Positions 12,300 to 24,149 of a DNA stretch of 64,000 bases are shown here, piece after piece. Below the pieces are notes generated by a model that saw only the letters and a list, made by a program, of their open reading frames with translations, made no database searches and was not told the DNA's origin. How positions within the stretch are numbered: position 1 is the first letter of the stretch; every line of letters starts with the position of its first letter. A program made the position numbers and the translations under genes. The DNA comes from Isoetes taiwanensis (taxonomy: Eukaryota; Streptophyta; Lycopodiopsida; Isoetales; Isoetaceae): the NCBI GenBank assembly GCA_021234155.1, contig JAJEKV010000011.1:12561255-12625254 (forward strand), written 5' to 3'.

Positions 12300-13675
12300 A
12301 GATTTTCATATGGACACCAAAGCTACGGTTGGTTTCAATATGCTGGTCAATTGTATTATTAAAGGTGGCTTTAAAATGAGAGTTAACTTGGCCAAGACAA
12401 GGGTGCTGCTGGTCCCATCATCCCGGCACCCACGCCTTCCCTCATTCACTTACCAGGGGCAGGTAGTGGAGGTGGCTCAGTCTTATAAGTATTTGGGCAT
12501 TGAGTTTTCTACTACCACACACCGGGATGCATCCATCGTTACGGGTCACCGCAGTCGGAAAGCCCTCAGATGCAATGCAAAACAACATCCAAGGCGTAGC
12601 CAGATGCATGGGGTCACCAGGCACACTTGTTCAGGGCCTTGGTTGAACCGGTCCTCCTCTATGGGGTAGAAGTGTGGGGGCCAGTGATATCCCTCACCAC
12701 TTGGAATGATCTAGAGCAGTACGTAAGGCCTTCTTGGCCCGGCACGGGAGTGAAATCCACGGTCACATATCGTGATCTTGCTCCAGAGAGACAAAGCTTC
12801 CTTCCATTACAGGGGCTGCTTTGGAACGTCCACATATTTACTTCGGAAGGTGGTGGCTATGGATGAAGCCCGACGCCCAACCTTGCTTTGGCAAAGCGTT
12901 GGCGATGGGGCCCGCAAATGACTCAAAACTCGCCGGAAAGACAAGCAAGCCCCGTGGTTCGCTATGGAATGTGCATGCACACGATGTGGACCACGCGATA
13001 CACCGAAGGAACGCTACGCCTTTGAAGCAAAGATTTGATGATGCTTGCTTCATGGCCAAGCTTTGGTATGCGAGGCCCCGGTCACATGTCAAGGTGGCAA
13101 ATTATCGACAAGAGGGTTAATCCCATGCTCACGAGGGGCCCACACCACTACCACGTGCACCCATCTACCCATGAAAAAGTGCGTGGTGATTTCTTCCATT
13201 CGCGACAGTGCACACCACCTCCGCGATTGAGACAGGGAGATGGATTCGAGCCGCGTGAGGACGAGTAGTCCGGCAATGATGTCAACGTGGCGCATTGAGG
13301 ATGAAAGTCACGCCCTCCGTGCTCGTCCCAAAGATAATGAGCATATACGGGCTCTGGTATGCTTTCGTTAGTTGTGCCCCCATCGCCTTGCATGAGCTAC
13401 CGAAAGCACGGCCTCTGTAGGCTTGTTGGGATCGTGCACGATCACGCGGACTCGGTTATGCCCCCATGTCCGACATTAACCTCACCATTTTGTGATTATG
13501 TATATAATCAGCGGATGTCAAAGATCCTTATTGCTACTAAGGTTTTTCCCCCGAAAACCCTTCGGGGCGGGGGTTTTTTAATCCTGGTAGTAATACGCCT
13601 GCTGCTCTCTCTTTGTACTTGGGTCCCATAGGCCAGTTAGTCTCCGTGGACGATAAAATCATATTCTATTCTATT
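12300..13675 (+). mobile_element. 5'-truncated LINE (RT thumb to 3' end)
   Basis: It starts in the C-terminal part of a LINE reverse transcriptase: MRVNLAKTRVLLV, YKYLGIEFSTT and FRALVEPVLLYGVEVWGP (12310-12866, two frames), the usual order after the catalytic domain. Later coding is broken by frameshifts. The 3' untranslated part, including a folded hairpin at 13548-13573 and TCCGTGGACGATAAAAT, matches the minus-strand LINE at 30061-34190. It ends in a (TTCTA)n tail rather than poly(A). Upstream endonuclease and RT core are missing, as expected from aborted target-primed reverse transcription. Confidence 0.85.
13548..13573 (+). other. Conserved 3'-UTR hairpin of the LINE family
   Basis: CCCCCG pairs with CGGGGG. 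After a four-A bulge, an inner CCC/GGG stem is closed by a TTCG (UUCG in RNA) tetraloop. The same 26 nt structure occurs in the other LINE copy (minus strand, 30188-30163), where one substitution keeps pairing as G-U. Conserved 3' stem-loops are recognised by the reverse transcriptase in several LINE families. Confidence 0.7.
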
Positions 13676-13679
13676 CTAT

Positions 13680-14640
13680 TATTCTCATGTACTTCACTTA
13701 TATTCTAGTTTAAAAAATATGGATACATTCGCAAATAAAAGCAAAGTGAACAACTATGTTATGAACACTAAAATGTAGAGCTTAATAACAACCATCAAGG
13801 TAATATATGACACATTCACTTCACTTGACAAGATACAATAATGGCTTTTGTGGAAGAATAACGATGTGTTAATGCTTAGAGTTTTCATTCTTGATCATGG
13901 CTTTTTGTGTCTTTCTAGTGCAAAATGTAGGTTTTTTCAAATCGCAAATGATGTTCGAATATACCATGACTACAAGTTTTATATCGTTATCTTATCTATT
14001 AAAATGGGAGCATCTTGGTTTTTGTGCGGGAACGCCGCATGTTACGCCGCATGCGGCGTTCCCTCCCGCTTGCGGCTCCCGCTTGCGATCAGCTCGCCGG
14101 ATGCTGGTTAATGGCATTGTTTGCCGTTTTTTTTACATTTTTGAATGGGCCTCTCTTTCATGGGGCCGAGCTACCTTCCTCGAATTCTTCCTTTCAAAGG
14201 AAAAGTATCAGTAGATGCCTCAACGATGACGAATGTACTGTGATTCTGTTAAATCTGTGATTCTTCTTATGGGCAGCTTTTTAGGGTCTTCTTCATGGTC
14301 GCCTTTGAAGCTACAGCCTTTACAATGGTAACGCCAGAACGTCTTCCTTCTCATACTCCGGCAATGTGCAGTGGCGTGCAGATCGTGTCTCTAGCCAAAG
14401 CATGAAGCGCATGATCTTTGATTCTTGGCATGTTAACCTTGCCGTCTTTGCATCAAAAATGGGAAAAGTTTTCATTTTTTCAAAGTTTTGTGGCAAGACA
14501 CAATGTAACTCAATAAATACTGGGAGTTTTGGAACTTTTGGCATCCGACTATGTAGTCTTTTTCTGTTTTTCTGCACTATTGTTTGGGATTGGGATTTTG
14601 CACTACGGGTTCTGGTGTTCAATTCGTGCTCTAAGGACTG
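13680..14640. other. No gene; GC-rich palindrome at 14028-14063
   Basis: Mostly AT-rich noncoding sequence. A perfect inverted repeat with 14 bp arms (GGGAACGCCGCATG) and an 8 bp spacer lies at 14028-14063 inside a small GC island (14020-14100). Short ORFs on both strands at 14320-14775 match nothing I know. Confidence 0.5.
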
Positions 14641-15790
14641 ATCCTTCACCTTGGATAGTCCATTGTGACAATACTGCTGCGGCATCACCAGGTAACTTAT
14701 GTAAGCTTGGTTTCCTGCTGTGTTTTTGTTCTGGTTTAGAAGCTTAATGAATTTTGCGTGAGATATGCATTGCATTGTGTAGTTGCAGCCACCAGCAAAT
14801 CTCTACTCTCATATCTTGAGATTCCCTGAGGGATAAGAGACCTCATGCACTGCATAAAATTTTCTTTATGTAATTATTGCCAGCAAAATGAGCGCCTGAA
14901 CCCAAGCTAATTACTAGGCTGATGCTATGGAGGGACTAACAGCTTCATTGGGGCGGATGAGAGCAGCAGCCAATTTGATGAGTGGATTCAAACGGCCAGT
15001 TTGTGGTTCACTGGTGAATTGAGGCGTTCTTCCTTGATTTTCACTACCATTTTCTTGCAAGGTTATCCACGAGGAGCTTTCACGATAGACTCTGCGTTTA
15101 AGGTAAGCTCTGCTCTTGATTTTGCATGTGACAAATCATTTTCTTTTGCAAAGACGACACTCCCTTTTGGAGAGTTTGGAGGAGATTTTTGTTTCTAAGC
15201 ATCTAGCATAAACTGATCCTTTACCTTGGATAGTCCATTGTGACAATACTGCTGCGGCATCACCAGGTAACTTATGTAAGCTTGGTTAGGTAACTTATGT
15301 AAGCTTGGTTTACTGCTGTGTTTTTGTTCTGGTTTAGAAGCTTAATGAATTTTGCGTAAGATATGCATTGCATTGTGTAGTTGCAGCCACCAGCAAATCT
15401 CTACTCTCATATCTTGAGATTTCCTGAGGGATAGGAGACCTCATGCACTGCATAAAAGTTTATTTATGTAATTATTGTCAGCAAAATGAGCGCCTGAACC
15501 CAAGCTAATTACTAGGCTGATGCTATGGAGGGACTAACAGCTTCATTGGGGCGGATTCAAATGGCCAGTTTGCGGTTCACTGGCGGATTGAGGCGTTCTT
15601 CCTTAATTTTCACTACCATTTTCTTGCAAGGTTATCCACGAGGAGCTTTCACGATAAACTCTGCGTTTAAGGCAAGTTCTGCTCTTGATTTTGCATGTGA
15701 CAAATCATTTTCTTTTGCAAAGACGGCACTTCCTTTTGGAGAGTTTGGAGGAGATTTTTGTTTCTAGGCGTCTAGCATAATCTCCTATCA
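14633..15790 (+). repeat. Tandem duplication of about 580 bp
   Basis: 14633-15195 is repeated at 15212-15790 with few differences. A direct repeat of about 20 bp (GTAACTTATGTAAGCTTGGT) is duplicated again at the second copy (15266-15310), and 14956-14985 is absent from the second copy. Each unit contains an ORF (15001-15198 and 15525-15767) reading LRRSSLIFTTIFLQGYPRGA, followed by AAGGTAAGC in unit 1, a splice donor-like sequence changed to AAGGCAAGT in unit 2. The product is not recognised. Confidence 0.9.
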
Positions 15791-17695
15791 TTTTGAAGTG
15801 CACGGAACCCCAAAGCAGACTGGCCACAATAACAGAGTTGGCATACCACGAGTTGGCAGATTGGCCATAATAACAGAGTTGGCATATGTATCAGGCCTTC
15901 ATTATCATGCATTCTACATGCACTGCTAGACATGATATTTTCTCTTGCCTTTTTCTAAAACTAAGTTTACTCCCAATCCTCAAATCCATGCATGTAGTAG
16001 AAATATTGGTGTTATCTACGATGGACGGATTGCCGGGCTCCAGTAGATTGAGGTAGTTAGACAAGCCATCATGGTGCATATATTGCTCTACTCCTAGATC
16101 TTCACAGTGCACAATGTTTCCTTAAAGCCCAGCAGCTCGCAAACTTTTGGGCCGGTTCTAGAGCTGATTTTGGATCTGCATCTCTCATATACGCTGAAGC
16201 TAAATTCATGCTCTTTGTTATGCATTTTATTTTTTGTCATTAAAAGCAAAATAAATTTGGTCTCGATTTATGTTCATGTCCTTTAGCAGCATACGCACGA
16301 TTTTCTGGACAACTTGAGAGTAACACTCCTTATGTTTTATAGATTCCAAACATCACTTTGTTGCATAAGCTGCAGACATTGGCAAGCCTATTATGTTTAC
16401 TGGGTATGCTAAAGGAGACGGCGTGGTCATTGCAGGACTACTAACAAATTTTCAAAATAAGAATGTTCCAGTTCCATGTAATTGAAATAGCCAAATTCAA
16501 ATAATGGCATATTGAACCTGTCTACACGGATTAAGTTCGTTTCAAAAAAAGATCACACATGATGAAGTTGGAAAGATTGGATTGATTTGTTGCCACTTTG
16601 GCCTTCTATGACCTTCGTAAGATACTTAGTCTGTATTTCCTTCTGCTAATTGTCGCCCCTTTTATATTCTTATAATTCAACCGTGAAGCCACGTCATTTA
16701 CCATGTATGATTGTTTAAAGTAGAAGTAGAGGACCATGATTCTCATTTTCCACAACATGAAGTGAAAGCAATAATCCAAAATAGATATGAATAATCCAAA
16801 AGTGGTGAATAAATGATGTCCAAATTTTTGTTTTGCCTTTCTTAATTTTACATCAGATGCCTATAGTCACTACATCTAGCAGAGGTGCTTACCTCCAGTA
16901 GACCAATTGTTCAGGAACCTTCTGAAGAGTATTAATTATGGGAAGGCCACATTATTAACATGTATTCAAAAGATGCTCCATAATTATGTCTAGGAATATT
17001 CAAAAGGGCATTAAATATGCAAACTAATTCACACGCTCCATAGTCATGTCTTGAAATTTTCGAAATAGTACAAAGGCTTCATAAAAAAAATGTATGGTTT
17101 GAAAGATGCTCCATAATAGTTCTTCATAATAGCTATGCATTGCCGGCGTTCTTCATTGCATCCTTTCAATACATAGGCATAGAATTGTCCTTGAGTGGAA
17201 ATGATTACGAGTTTGTCTTAGTATGTTGTATAACTGGGGTTCAAGTTGTGTTTGTTCCTCACAAATGCATTTCTAAGTACAACAATGAACATAGGTTGTA
17301 GTATTTGTATTTATATCAATATATATTTATGATCTTGCGTGTTCCCATTCTCAAAAACACCTCTAGAGAAATATAGTTTTGTAACTATTTTAACTTGGTT
17401 TTGGAAATGACCTATGCATGACTCTGAACTAATGTGACTAGGGTGGGTTTTTATGCACCCAACGGGACACACAATTGGTCCTTGACATGATAAATTATAG
17501 AACAATTTCAATGTAGACGTGCCAATTTTATAAATGTAAAAAAACAGCATGAATTGTCAAACGGCGGAAACCACCTATTGTTATATTCAAGTAATTTAAG
17601 AAGTTGGGCAGCGCCTGCATCCTGCACCTATTACATATTTTTTTTCACACATCCTGCACCTATTACATTTTTTTTTTCACACGTCCATGACAAAT
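15791..17695. other. No gene seen upstream of a Helitron end
   Basis: AT-rich sequence with no supported ORF. It ends in the Helitron hairpin at 17696 and may be the interior of that element. Its 5' terminus was not located. Confidence 0.4.
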
Positions 17696-17724
17696 GCCCG
17701 GCATCGCCGGGCACACGTTTCTAG
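17696..17724 (+). mobile_element. Helitron 3' terminus
   Basis: GCCCGGC (17696-17702), loop ATC, GCCGGGC (17706-17712), then ACACGTTT and CTAG (17721-17724) followed by T. It is almost identical to the terminus at 8403-8432, so the two are close relatives. Confidence 0.82.
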
Positions 17725-17799
17725 TGTACATTTAAAATTGCAAGGGGGCTTTGTTAGAAATTCACTTTATCCTTGTGAAGACATATCCGGCACTAGCCA

Positions 17800-18240
17800 A
17801 ATGATGCACAATAGACCATTTACTCCTAGGTAGAACTAAATTATACATAACCACCTTTTTAATTCGAGCCAAATGAAACCTTTCAATATTAGATATATAA
17901 CCAAATTGCACACCATCGTGTGCATCATTTTTCTTTTTTTTTTCTTTGAAGGACGACAAGCTTTATTCACCAACTAAAAACCAGAGCAACATAAAATGCA
18001 GAGATAGGATTATAACCCCAGTGGACAAACCGATCCAACTGAGCACAACCACCTGCCTATGCAAAAGAATGAATCTGAAGGTAAGTATGCCAGAGCAATA
18101 CTTTCTTCTCTTGATCATGTTTATGTGAGTACCAAAGCTTGGGTATTGTACTCCATATACATTTACACATCTTATTTTTAATATTTAACAATACATAGGA
18201 TTAAGAAATTCTATGTGTATATATGTATAATGAATCTAAT
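17800..18240. repeat. Inverted dispersed repeat, copy A
   Basis: Apart from a 190 bp insertion, this stretch matches the reverse complement of about 62495-62735. The match includes the flanks of the SINE at 17929-18113, giving an empty-site reference for it. Confidence 0.85.
17929..18113 (-). mobile_element. tRNA-derived SINE with 5 bp target duplication
   Basis: On the minus strand the sequence has a pol III A box, GTGCTCAGTTGG (18046-18035), a B box-like GGTTATAATCC (18017-18007), a body ending CTTGTCGTCCTTCAAAG and a poly(A) tail (T-run at 17929-17945 on plus). The duplicated ATCAT lies at 17924-17928 and 18114-18118. The related locus near 62600 (opposite orientation) has one uninterrupted copy of the flank, which fixes both ends. 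The 185 bp length fits plant SINEs. Confidence 0.85.
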
Positions 18241-18244
18241 CAAC

Positions 18245-18476
18245 CCTAAGAATATTTAACTGGGTAGATGGCCTCTCGATTAATGTTACATTTATTCATA
18301 TAGGGTGGAAACCTTATGTATCCATTTTCCCCCCATGATGTGCCCCATGAATTTTTTGCTATCCAATAGGATGTGCCATGACTAGTTCGTCCATATCCAA
18401 CTATGAGGACAAAATGATTCCCAGTAGTCTGGCTGCAGGCTCCAGTGTATATGCCCTACATAATAGAACTTACACT
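18245..18476. repeat. Dispersed repeat, copy B
   Basis: Partner of 8446-8685, same orientation, a few substitutions. Confidence 0.85.
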
Positions 18477-18851
18477 TAGTGTACTCAATGAAATGGAACC
18501 AATAAATTAGCACAAGTTTATTCCAATCACATTTACTGAGCTATAGGACTGAAGATAAGTAGCATCTTATATTATAATGTTATTGTGTAAGTGTTGGACC
18601 CAGCCCTAATTTGGACGCTCCAGATTTGACCAAACCAATGGCGATGATGATGCCACGTCACAAAATTTTGAGTTTTTTTTAGGGTTCGCGAGGGCGCCTA
18701 TGGCACCTGCGGCATTCCTCCAGTGGTATCCACATGCATGCCACAGGTGGAACGGCACCAGTATCCCAATTAAGAAAATCAACCGTAGGTTTTTTTGGCT
18801 GGGCTGTGGGTTGATTTTGCTTCCAGCAGTGATGTCGGAGAAGGTTAGGGT

Positions 18852-20098
18852 ATGACGCCCATGGATGCCCGCATCTACCTTCATTGTTATGTAAATGGAA
18901 AATTCTTGATAGAGAATAAGCTGCCGGATCCTTCAGGTCAGATGTTAAGCCACTACGTTCACAGGTGTCGGCTCTTACTTGAAATGCAAAGTTTGGAAAT
19001 ATACATGCCAGTTCTATGCCATTGCACAAGTCTAAGAGACAGGGTTTGGGAAGTTAAAACCAGCTAGCATTCTTCCTCCTAAGGAATGTGCTTGAAGGAA
19101 GCTTTGGTTCACTTCCCATCAAAAGGTATGCCTCTATAAAAGGGCTGGTATTAGGCAAGGAAGATTATGAATATGTGGTATATTTGACAGAATTTAAAGA
19201 GGATGATGAGCTAAGGATTCCTTCATCGGATGAGATTATGGCGCTATTACCCCATGATTCTCCAAGCAACAAGAAGCATTGTAAGAACCTACACGATGCA
19301 CTGTTTATTCTAAGCGGGCTTTGTTCGAGATGTGGTTTGAGTTTGCTATTTCTTTACAAGCTATATGAATATGCTTTGTATATGTACCTTTTTTGTCATA
19401 TTCCTTTGGCTTCGATTAGAGAAGATCCTCTCCTTTTCCATAACAAGGTAATTATTATTTTTGCATGTGTTTACAATTAGTTATTTGTTTATGCATGATT
19501 TTTTCTTTTTTCTTGCAAGAAAGAACCGGGATATTGTCACGGTAATTGTTTTTCCTTTCTAGGCTGACCGCAAAACCGATGGATTCTATGTTCAATGCTT
19601 CGCCGGTGAGCCTCTAGGGCTTTGTTTCATTCCCATGTATTTTGAGCCACAAATAACGTATATCCAGTGCGGTGAGAACCCAAATTTAGGGCGTGCATTT
19701 TCCTCTTTGCGTGAATCAAGCATCGATTATATGAAGGTGGATCATGAAACTTTTATTCACAACTCGATCTTTGGCCTAGACACTTGGTATCTTCTTTGTA
19801 CTTCTTCCCCGAAGTCCGCACCAAATTCTTCAAGGTTTGTTCAATACTTGCGCATAAAAAGAGAATTGACCAGTTCCTCTTTGTAATTTCCATTATGCAC
19901 AATTACGCCATCGTTATCATCCGTCAAGAGAAGATTGACCAGTTTTCCTTTGTAATTTTCATTATGCACAACTCGCCATTGTATCATCTCAGAGTTGCAA
20001 GGATATTATTTGTCATGCCCGAAATTACCATAGATACCTTGATCATTGATCTTGGGTCAATTCTTCGCAATGCACTTAAATCGCCTAGCTTCGGGTAA
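18852..20098 (+). pseudogene. Unrecognised multi-exon gene fragment
   Basis: Three protein-like open stretches follow one another: 18852-19067; a stretch ending at 19447 before GTAATT (contains KEDYEYVVYLTEFKEDDELR and LPHDSPSNKKHCKNLHDALF); and 19564-19834 (DRKTDGFYVQCFAGEPLGLC, then SLRESSIDYMKVDHETFIHN), preceded by TTTCTAG and followed by a possible donor. Amino-acid composition looks like real exons, but no clean start or full reading frame joins them. The fragment sits upstream of the Helitron end at 21869, so it may be gene sequence captured by that Helitron. I do not recognise the family. Confidence 0.35.
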
Positions 20099-20099
20099 G

Positions 20100-21841
20100 T
20101 ACACAATACACAAATGACAGCGGATGAGCCGATTGAAATGTACCGTCGATTTTGATGAGCGGTCGCGCAGTTTTGAGTAATCTACTTCTTCAAAGACCAA
20201 CGAAAAGTTACCGCTTTTATAAAACTTTGATGAATCTGAGGTTAACATGTCTGTAGCAATGTCGAACAATTGTTTTTGAGAATAGAAGCAAGTAGATTAT
20301 AGTTCACATTTGCACATCTTTTAAGAAAGCACGGTCTCCACCGGAAGGGAAATATGTCCATGCTCAAGTCATAAAAGGTGATCTTATGCAAAGATATGTT
20401 ACTTGGATCACATTTTCTTGATTATGATGAATGCGGTATTTTTAGTAAGCCCTTATTTTATGTGAGAATCGAAGCCGAGCAAGCGGTGATATGGATAACA
20501 TGTCCGTAAGATAGAAACTTCTATTAATCATGTTGCTTCAGCAACTATCGAAAGCTCTCCTTGCATTGGCGAAGATGAAGACATTGGGAAGTTTGAGACC
20601 GGTTTTATGGTCTTCGTGTCTATGGTTGCCTAAACTATGGTCAACGTCCGCCTAACATTTAATCTGGTCAAATTCGTTAACATGTATACACACTATACAC
20701 ATATTCAAATGTTGTGCCCATACATTCCAAAAAGAGATGCCGTAGCCAATGGGTGTAGCTTGATCCCATTTCCTTTATTTGCAGACCTTGGTGTTGAATG
20801 GATTGTAACAATCGGTGGAGCATTTACTATGTACGTATTTGGACCACATTTAGCATCACATGTGCATAACAATCCTTGCATCATACTTTAATGTTCAAAT
20901 CTCAAATTGGCACTTTTTATTGTTCACATTGTACATCCATGAGAAATGTTGTTCTAACTACATTTCTGCAAAAATAGCACACCTTCTAGAGTTTATACTT
21001 GGAATAATGTCCTTATGTCTTATTCTTTAAGCGTTGTGAAGATTAATAAGATGGGAAAGCTTGGCAACTTATATTTTAGGTTTGTTATTTAACTTCTTTC
21101 AAGCTAAGGTCAAAACTTCTACGAGCAATTACTACAATCCAAAAGCATTCAACAAATTCAATGCCTCCATCATAATTGTTAACTAAAGCTTTTTAAATTA
21201 GCAATGACCAAGAAACTGACTTCAAAGTTATGGAAAAGAAAGCAAGCAAAATGAATTTAAATGAAAGGAAATGATGTAAGGGACTAGCCAACAAAAACTC
21301 TTTAAAGACAAAGAACCAACATAATGTCTTATACATTAAACACTACGGGCTAAATGCACAACCAACCTAGGGCACAAGAGAAACCTTATCTAGGCCAAAT
21401 GCATGCAGTATCATCATGTATATTATGAATAGTCTTTGTTCATTGATTCTAAACTTAGCCTAACAATGCTGAACTTTGTTTTCTATACAAAACTAATGCT
21501 TTTGAAATTCAAAAGACCTTTATGCTTAGCATGCCACTACAATGTAATAGAATAATATCTACAATAATGTCGCATGTTGTCATTTCGTAAATAAATTATG
21601 CATTTCATTATACAAAATCAATACATTCTTTGAACACAATCAACCAATAGATTATTGGAACAAAACCAACCAAATTGGCATGGGCACTATGCTAAACAAT
21701 AAAAGCAAACTCTAAAGTCTTGGATGGAATAACATGGCACAAAATCTGCTAATACCAACATAAAGGGAAGAATAGAGGAGTTGCACTAGCTGGACAACTC
21801 AGTATTATTGTTGCCTTATCATTTACAAGTTTCCAACTTAT
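20100..21841. other. No gene seen; probable Helitron interior
   Basis: AT-rich noncoding sequence leading to the Helitron terminus at 21842. One 84-codon ORF at 20637-20891 has no recognisable motif. Confidence 0.4.
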
Positions 21842-21869
21842 GCCCAGCAATGCTGGGCACCGTTACTAG
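21842..21869 (+). mobile_element. Helitron 3' terminus inside a protease exon
   Basis: GCCCAGC (21842-21848), loop AAT, GCTGGGC (21852-21858), ACCGTTA, CTAG (21866-21869), then host T. The arms differ from the two upstream Helitrons by paired changes that keep the stem. The base after CTAG is the last base of the truncated protease exon, so the insertion point is fixed to the nucleotide. Confidence 0.85.
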
Positions 21870-22773
21870 TCAATATATACTGAGACAGGGTGTTGAGCAA
21901 CCGCCGTTTGAAGAGCAAGTTCATCATATGAAGGAACATAACGAAAATCATCTATATTGACCCGGCGTTTCTGCAAGAAGGTAATTTGATTTATATGCTA
22001 GTTCTTTGGTTCCCTAAAGGTAAAGTAAGAAGAATAAGTATAATATGTAGTTGCCAAACCTTGTATAATGGACAATAACCACTTGGTGCAAACTTGTAGG
22101 GATAATGAGCTTCAGTGTCGACACCATTCTTAACCATGAAGCTCATGGCACTGGTTTGGTAACCATAGTTACAACCCTGACTGATAGTGTCACAGTCGAG
22201 GAGCTCTTGCTCAGAAAGAGAAATCAACCTACGGGTAACGATAAAATTAATGCTCTCAACAGCAGCCACAGTTGCAAAGGCCCAGCAGCTTCCTGCACAA
22301 ATCAGCAAGCAACAAATTAGAACAAGATTAAGAATAGATTAGGCTAACTTAGAGATTAATGCATACGTACCACATTGCCCTTGATTTTTTACTCCAACGA
22401 CAGCTCCTTTTTTCCTCCAATCTACAGAGGACGGCAGCCGGTATGAACCAGGACTACTTGTAGAGCCAGCAGGGTTACTTGTAGAATTATATGTCATTCG
22501 TCCTTTAGAGCTTGGCAGTAGATACTTGGACGCCCATTCTTGTTGTGACATATCCGAGAACGCATTCAAGGCCAAAGTATAGCTCCCATTTGCCTTCAGG
22601 TTTTCCTCATATATCTTCTTCATGTTGGCCTTGAATATGTTGAAACGTTTGGCCAATTCTGTAGGATTCGCATAGGATTTGCCATTGCTCATCCATGCAA
22701 GGAAGTCGCTGCTCGGATTGGCTGCTGTGCAGACAGAAAACAGAACCAGTAAGATTATGATCAGAGACTTCAT
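21870..22773 (-). pseudogene. Papain-family cysteine protease, 3' truncated by Helitron
   Basis: Family C1A protease, normally secreted or vacuolar and made as a proenzyme. Exon 1 (22773-22371) encodes a signal peptide (MKSLIIILLVLFSVCTA), an I29 propeptide with an ERFNIN-like stretch (KRFNIFKANMKKIYEENLKA) and the mature N-terminus LPSSVDWRKKGAVVGVKNQG. Intron 1 (22370-22293, GT-AG) splits a Gly codon just before the active-site Cys. Exon 2 (22292-22060) begins [13 protein letters not shown], the catalytic-Cys motif, and continues [13 protein letters not shown]. Intron 2 is 22059-21971. Exon 3 (21970-21870) reads KRRVNIDDFRYVPSYDELAL and on to HPVSVYID, where the Helitron CTAG begins. The catalytic His and Asn and all C-terminal sequence are missing. 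No frameshift was seen in what remains, so the truncation may be fairly recent. Confidence 0.9.
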
Positions 22774-22848
22774 TTCAGCTAGTACTACTGGTGGGGCAAG
22801 CCTGATCTTAGTCTTAATAATGTGCGTCTATGCTTCATAGTTTTGCTG

Positions 22849-22856
22849 CTTATATA
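22849..22856 (-). promoter_or_regulatory. TATA box of the protease gene
   Basis: TATATAAG on the minus strand, about 80 bp upstream of the ATG at 22773, within an AT-rich promoter-like stretch. Position and sequence suit a plant core promoter. Confidence 0.6.
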
Positions 22857-22859
22857 GTA

Positions 22860-23930
22860 AATATGAAGCTGTTAAGAATGTTTAGCAATGCGTGCGTGGA
22901 TCAGGGCTGGATGGCGGTAATGCACGAAATCCACAGCGTTAAATAAACAATGTTTGGCGGTCTCCCACGATCTTCACAGCGTTGTGTTGGAATGTAATCA
23001 GGGAAAAGGTCGTCGAGAAAAAATGAGGTTCAGGGTCTTATGTTTGAAAGTGTCAACACGAGTGATTTATAAAAAAAAAACAATGAACGTTTGGCTGGTA
23101 AGATGGGAAGCTTCACAACATGTTCTTTGCACTCATTGCATTTGCAGTGATGGCGGCTTTCTGCTCTTTCATGGCTCTAAATCTGTAACAGATTAGCCCA
23201 AGTTAAGAATAGGCGTTAGTTAATGAATAGCCCTGTGTATCAGCCAGGATGGTCAATCCGGACGTCCGATATCAGCCAAGTGGTTAATCCGGACAAAAAA
23301 CTAGGCGTAGAACCTACCATATGAAGGTTGAAAATAGTTTGACCTAGTTGTTTCATCATTTCAGCAATTCTTGTGGTCACTCGGTAGCGGTGGACCTTTA
23401 TCTTAAATTTTGATGTTGTATTAGAGACATTATTTGGAATCAATATTTAAGATTACAAAAAGCAAGTCATATAGCAAAGTTTAAATTGAAATGCACTAAT
23501 TTGCTCCAAACGCACTTAAAAAGGAATCTTTAAAAGATTCCCTAAAATTTCTTAAAAAAGTCCATTTTCACGATCTATTTGTGGCAAGCGTGACATTTTG
23601 GACATTTTAGGTACCCTTTTTGAGAGGGTAATTGAACTTAGCTTACATGCGAAATTGTTTAATTCCCCGTTTTGGCCCCCTAGTTTGGTACGAGAAATAC
23701 TAGCAAATATTAAATTTGACATTGAAACAAACAGCAATTGCAGTAGAGCAACAAAAGCGTATAATATTCAAAGTTTTTAAAACCACTACAATTTTTTAAA
23801 CAAAATTGTAAAAAATGTAGTACATTTGACATTTTGAACAAAGTTACATTTTGTGGCTTTAATTTCCCCCACATTTGTTGGACAATATGAATTTGAAGCA
23901 TAGGTGAGCTTAGGAGACATTGCACCAAAA
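22860..23930. other. No gene seen
   Basis: Upstream region of the protease gene and further noncoding sequence. Short ORFs only. A short direct repeat containing ATCCGGAC occurs at 23256 and 23287. Confidence 0.4.
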
Positions 23931-23932
23931 GA

Positions 23933-24143
23933 TATAAATTTATACCACGTGAGCTCAAGCAATACACAGAGAGACAACTCGTGCGACATGATTTATGCCG
24001 CCTGTAAGCTTAAGTGGTATAAATTTATACTGCTTAAGCTCAAGCAGTATAAATTTATACCATCACCCCACAGGAAAAGAGCGGGAGCAACATAAATTTA
24101 TACCGACATTTTTTTACACGGGAAGCCGCGGTATAAATTTATA
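23933..24143. repeat. Cluster of TATAAATTTATA palindromes
   Basis: The 12 bp palindrome TATAAATTTATA lies at 23933-23944, 24018-24029, 24048-24059 and 24132-24143, with a one-base variant at 24091-24102. Most copies extend outwards to GGTATAAATTTATACC, and several are flanked by AAGCTTAAG- or GAGCTCAAG-like words. A diverged copy occurs near 24867. Spacing is irregular (30-85 bp), so this is not a simple tandem array. Confidence 0.8.
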
Positions 24144-24149
24144 CCACAA

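Noticed and set aside
14651-14695. WIVHCDNTAAASP as copia RNase H (HCDNxxA)
   Set aside because: Only a handful of residues match and no other copia motif lies nearby. The phrase is followed by a splice-donor-like site.
23933-24143. CRISPR-like array
   Set aside because: Repeats are 12-16 bp, spacing is irregular, and this is a plant nuclear context.
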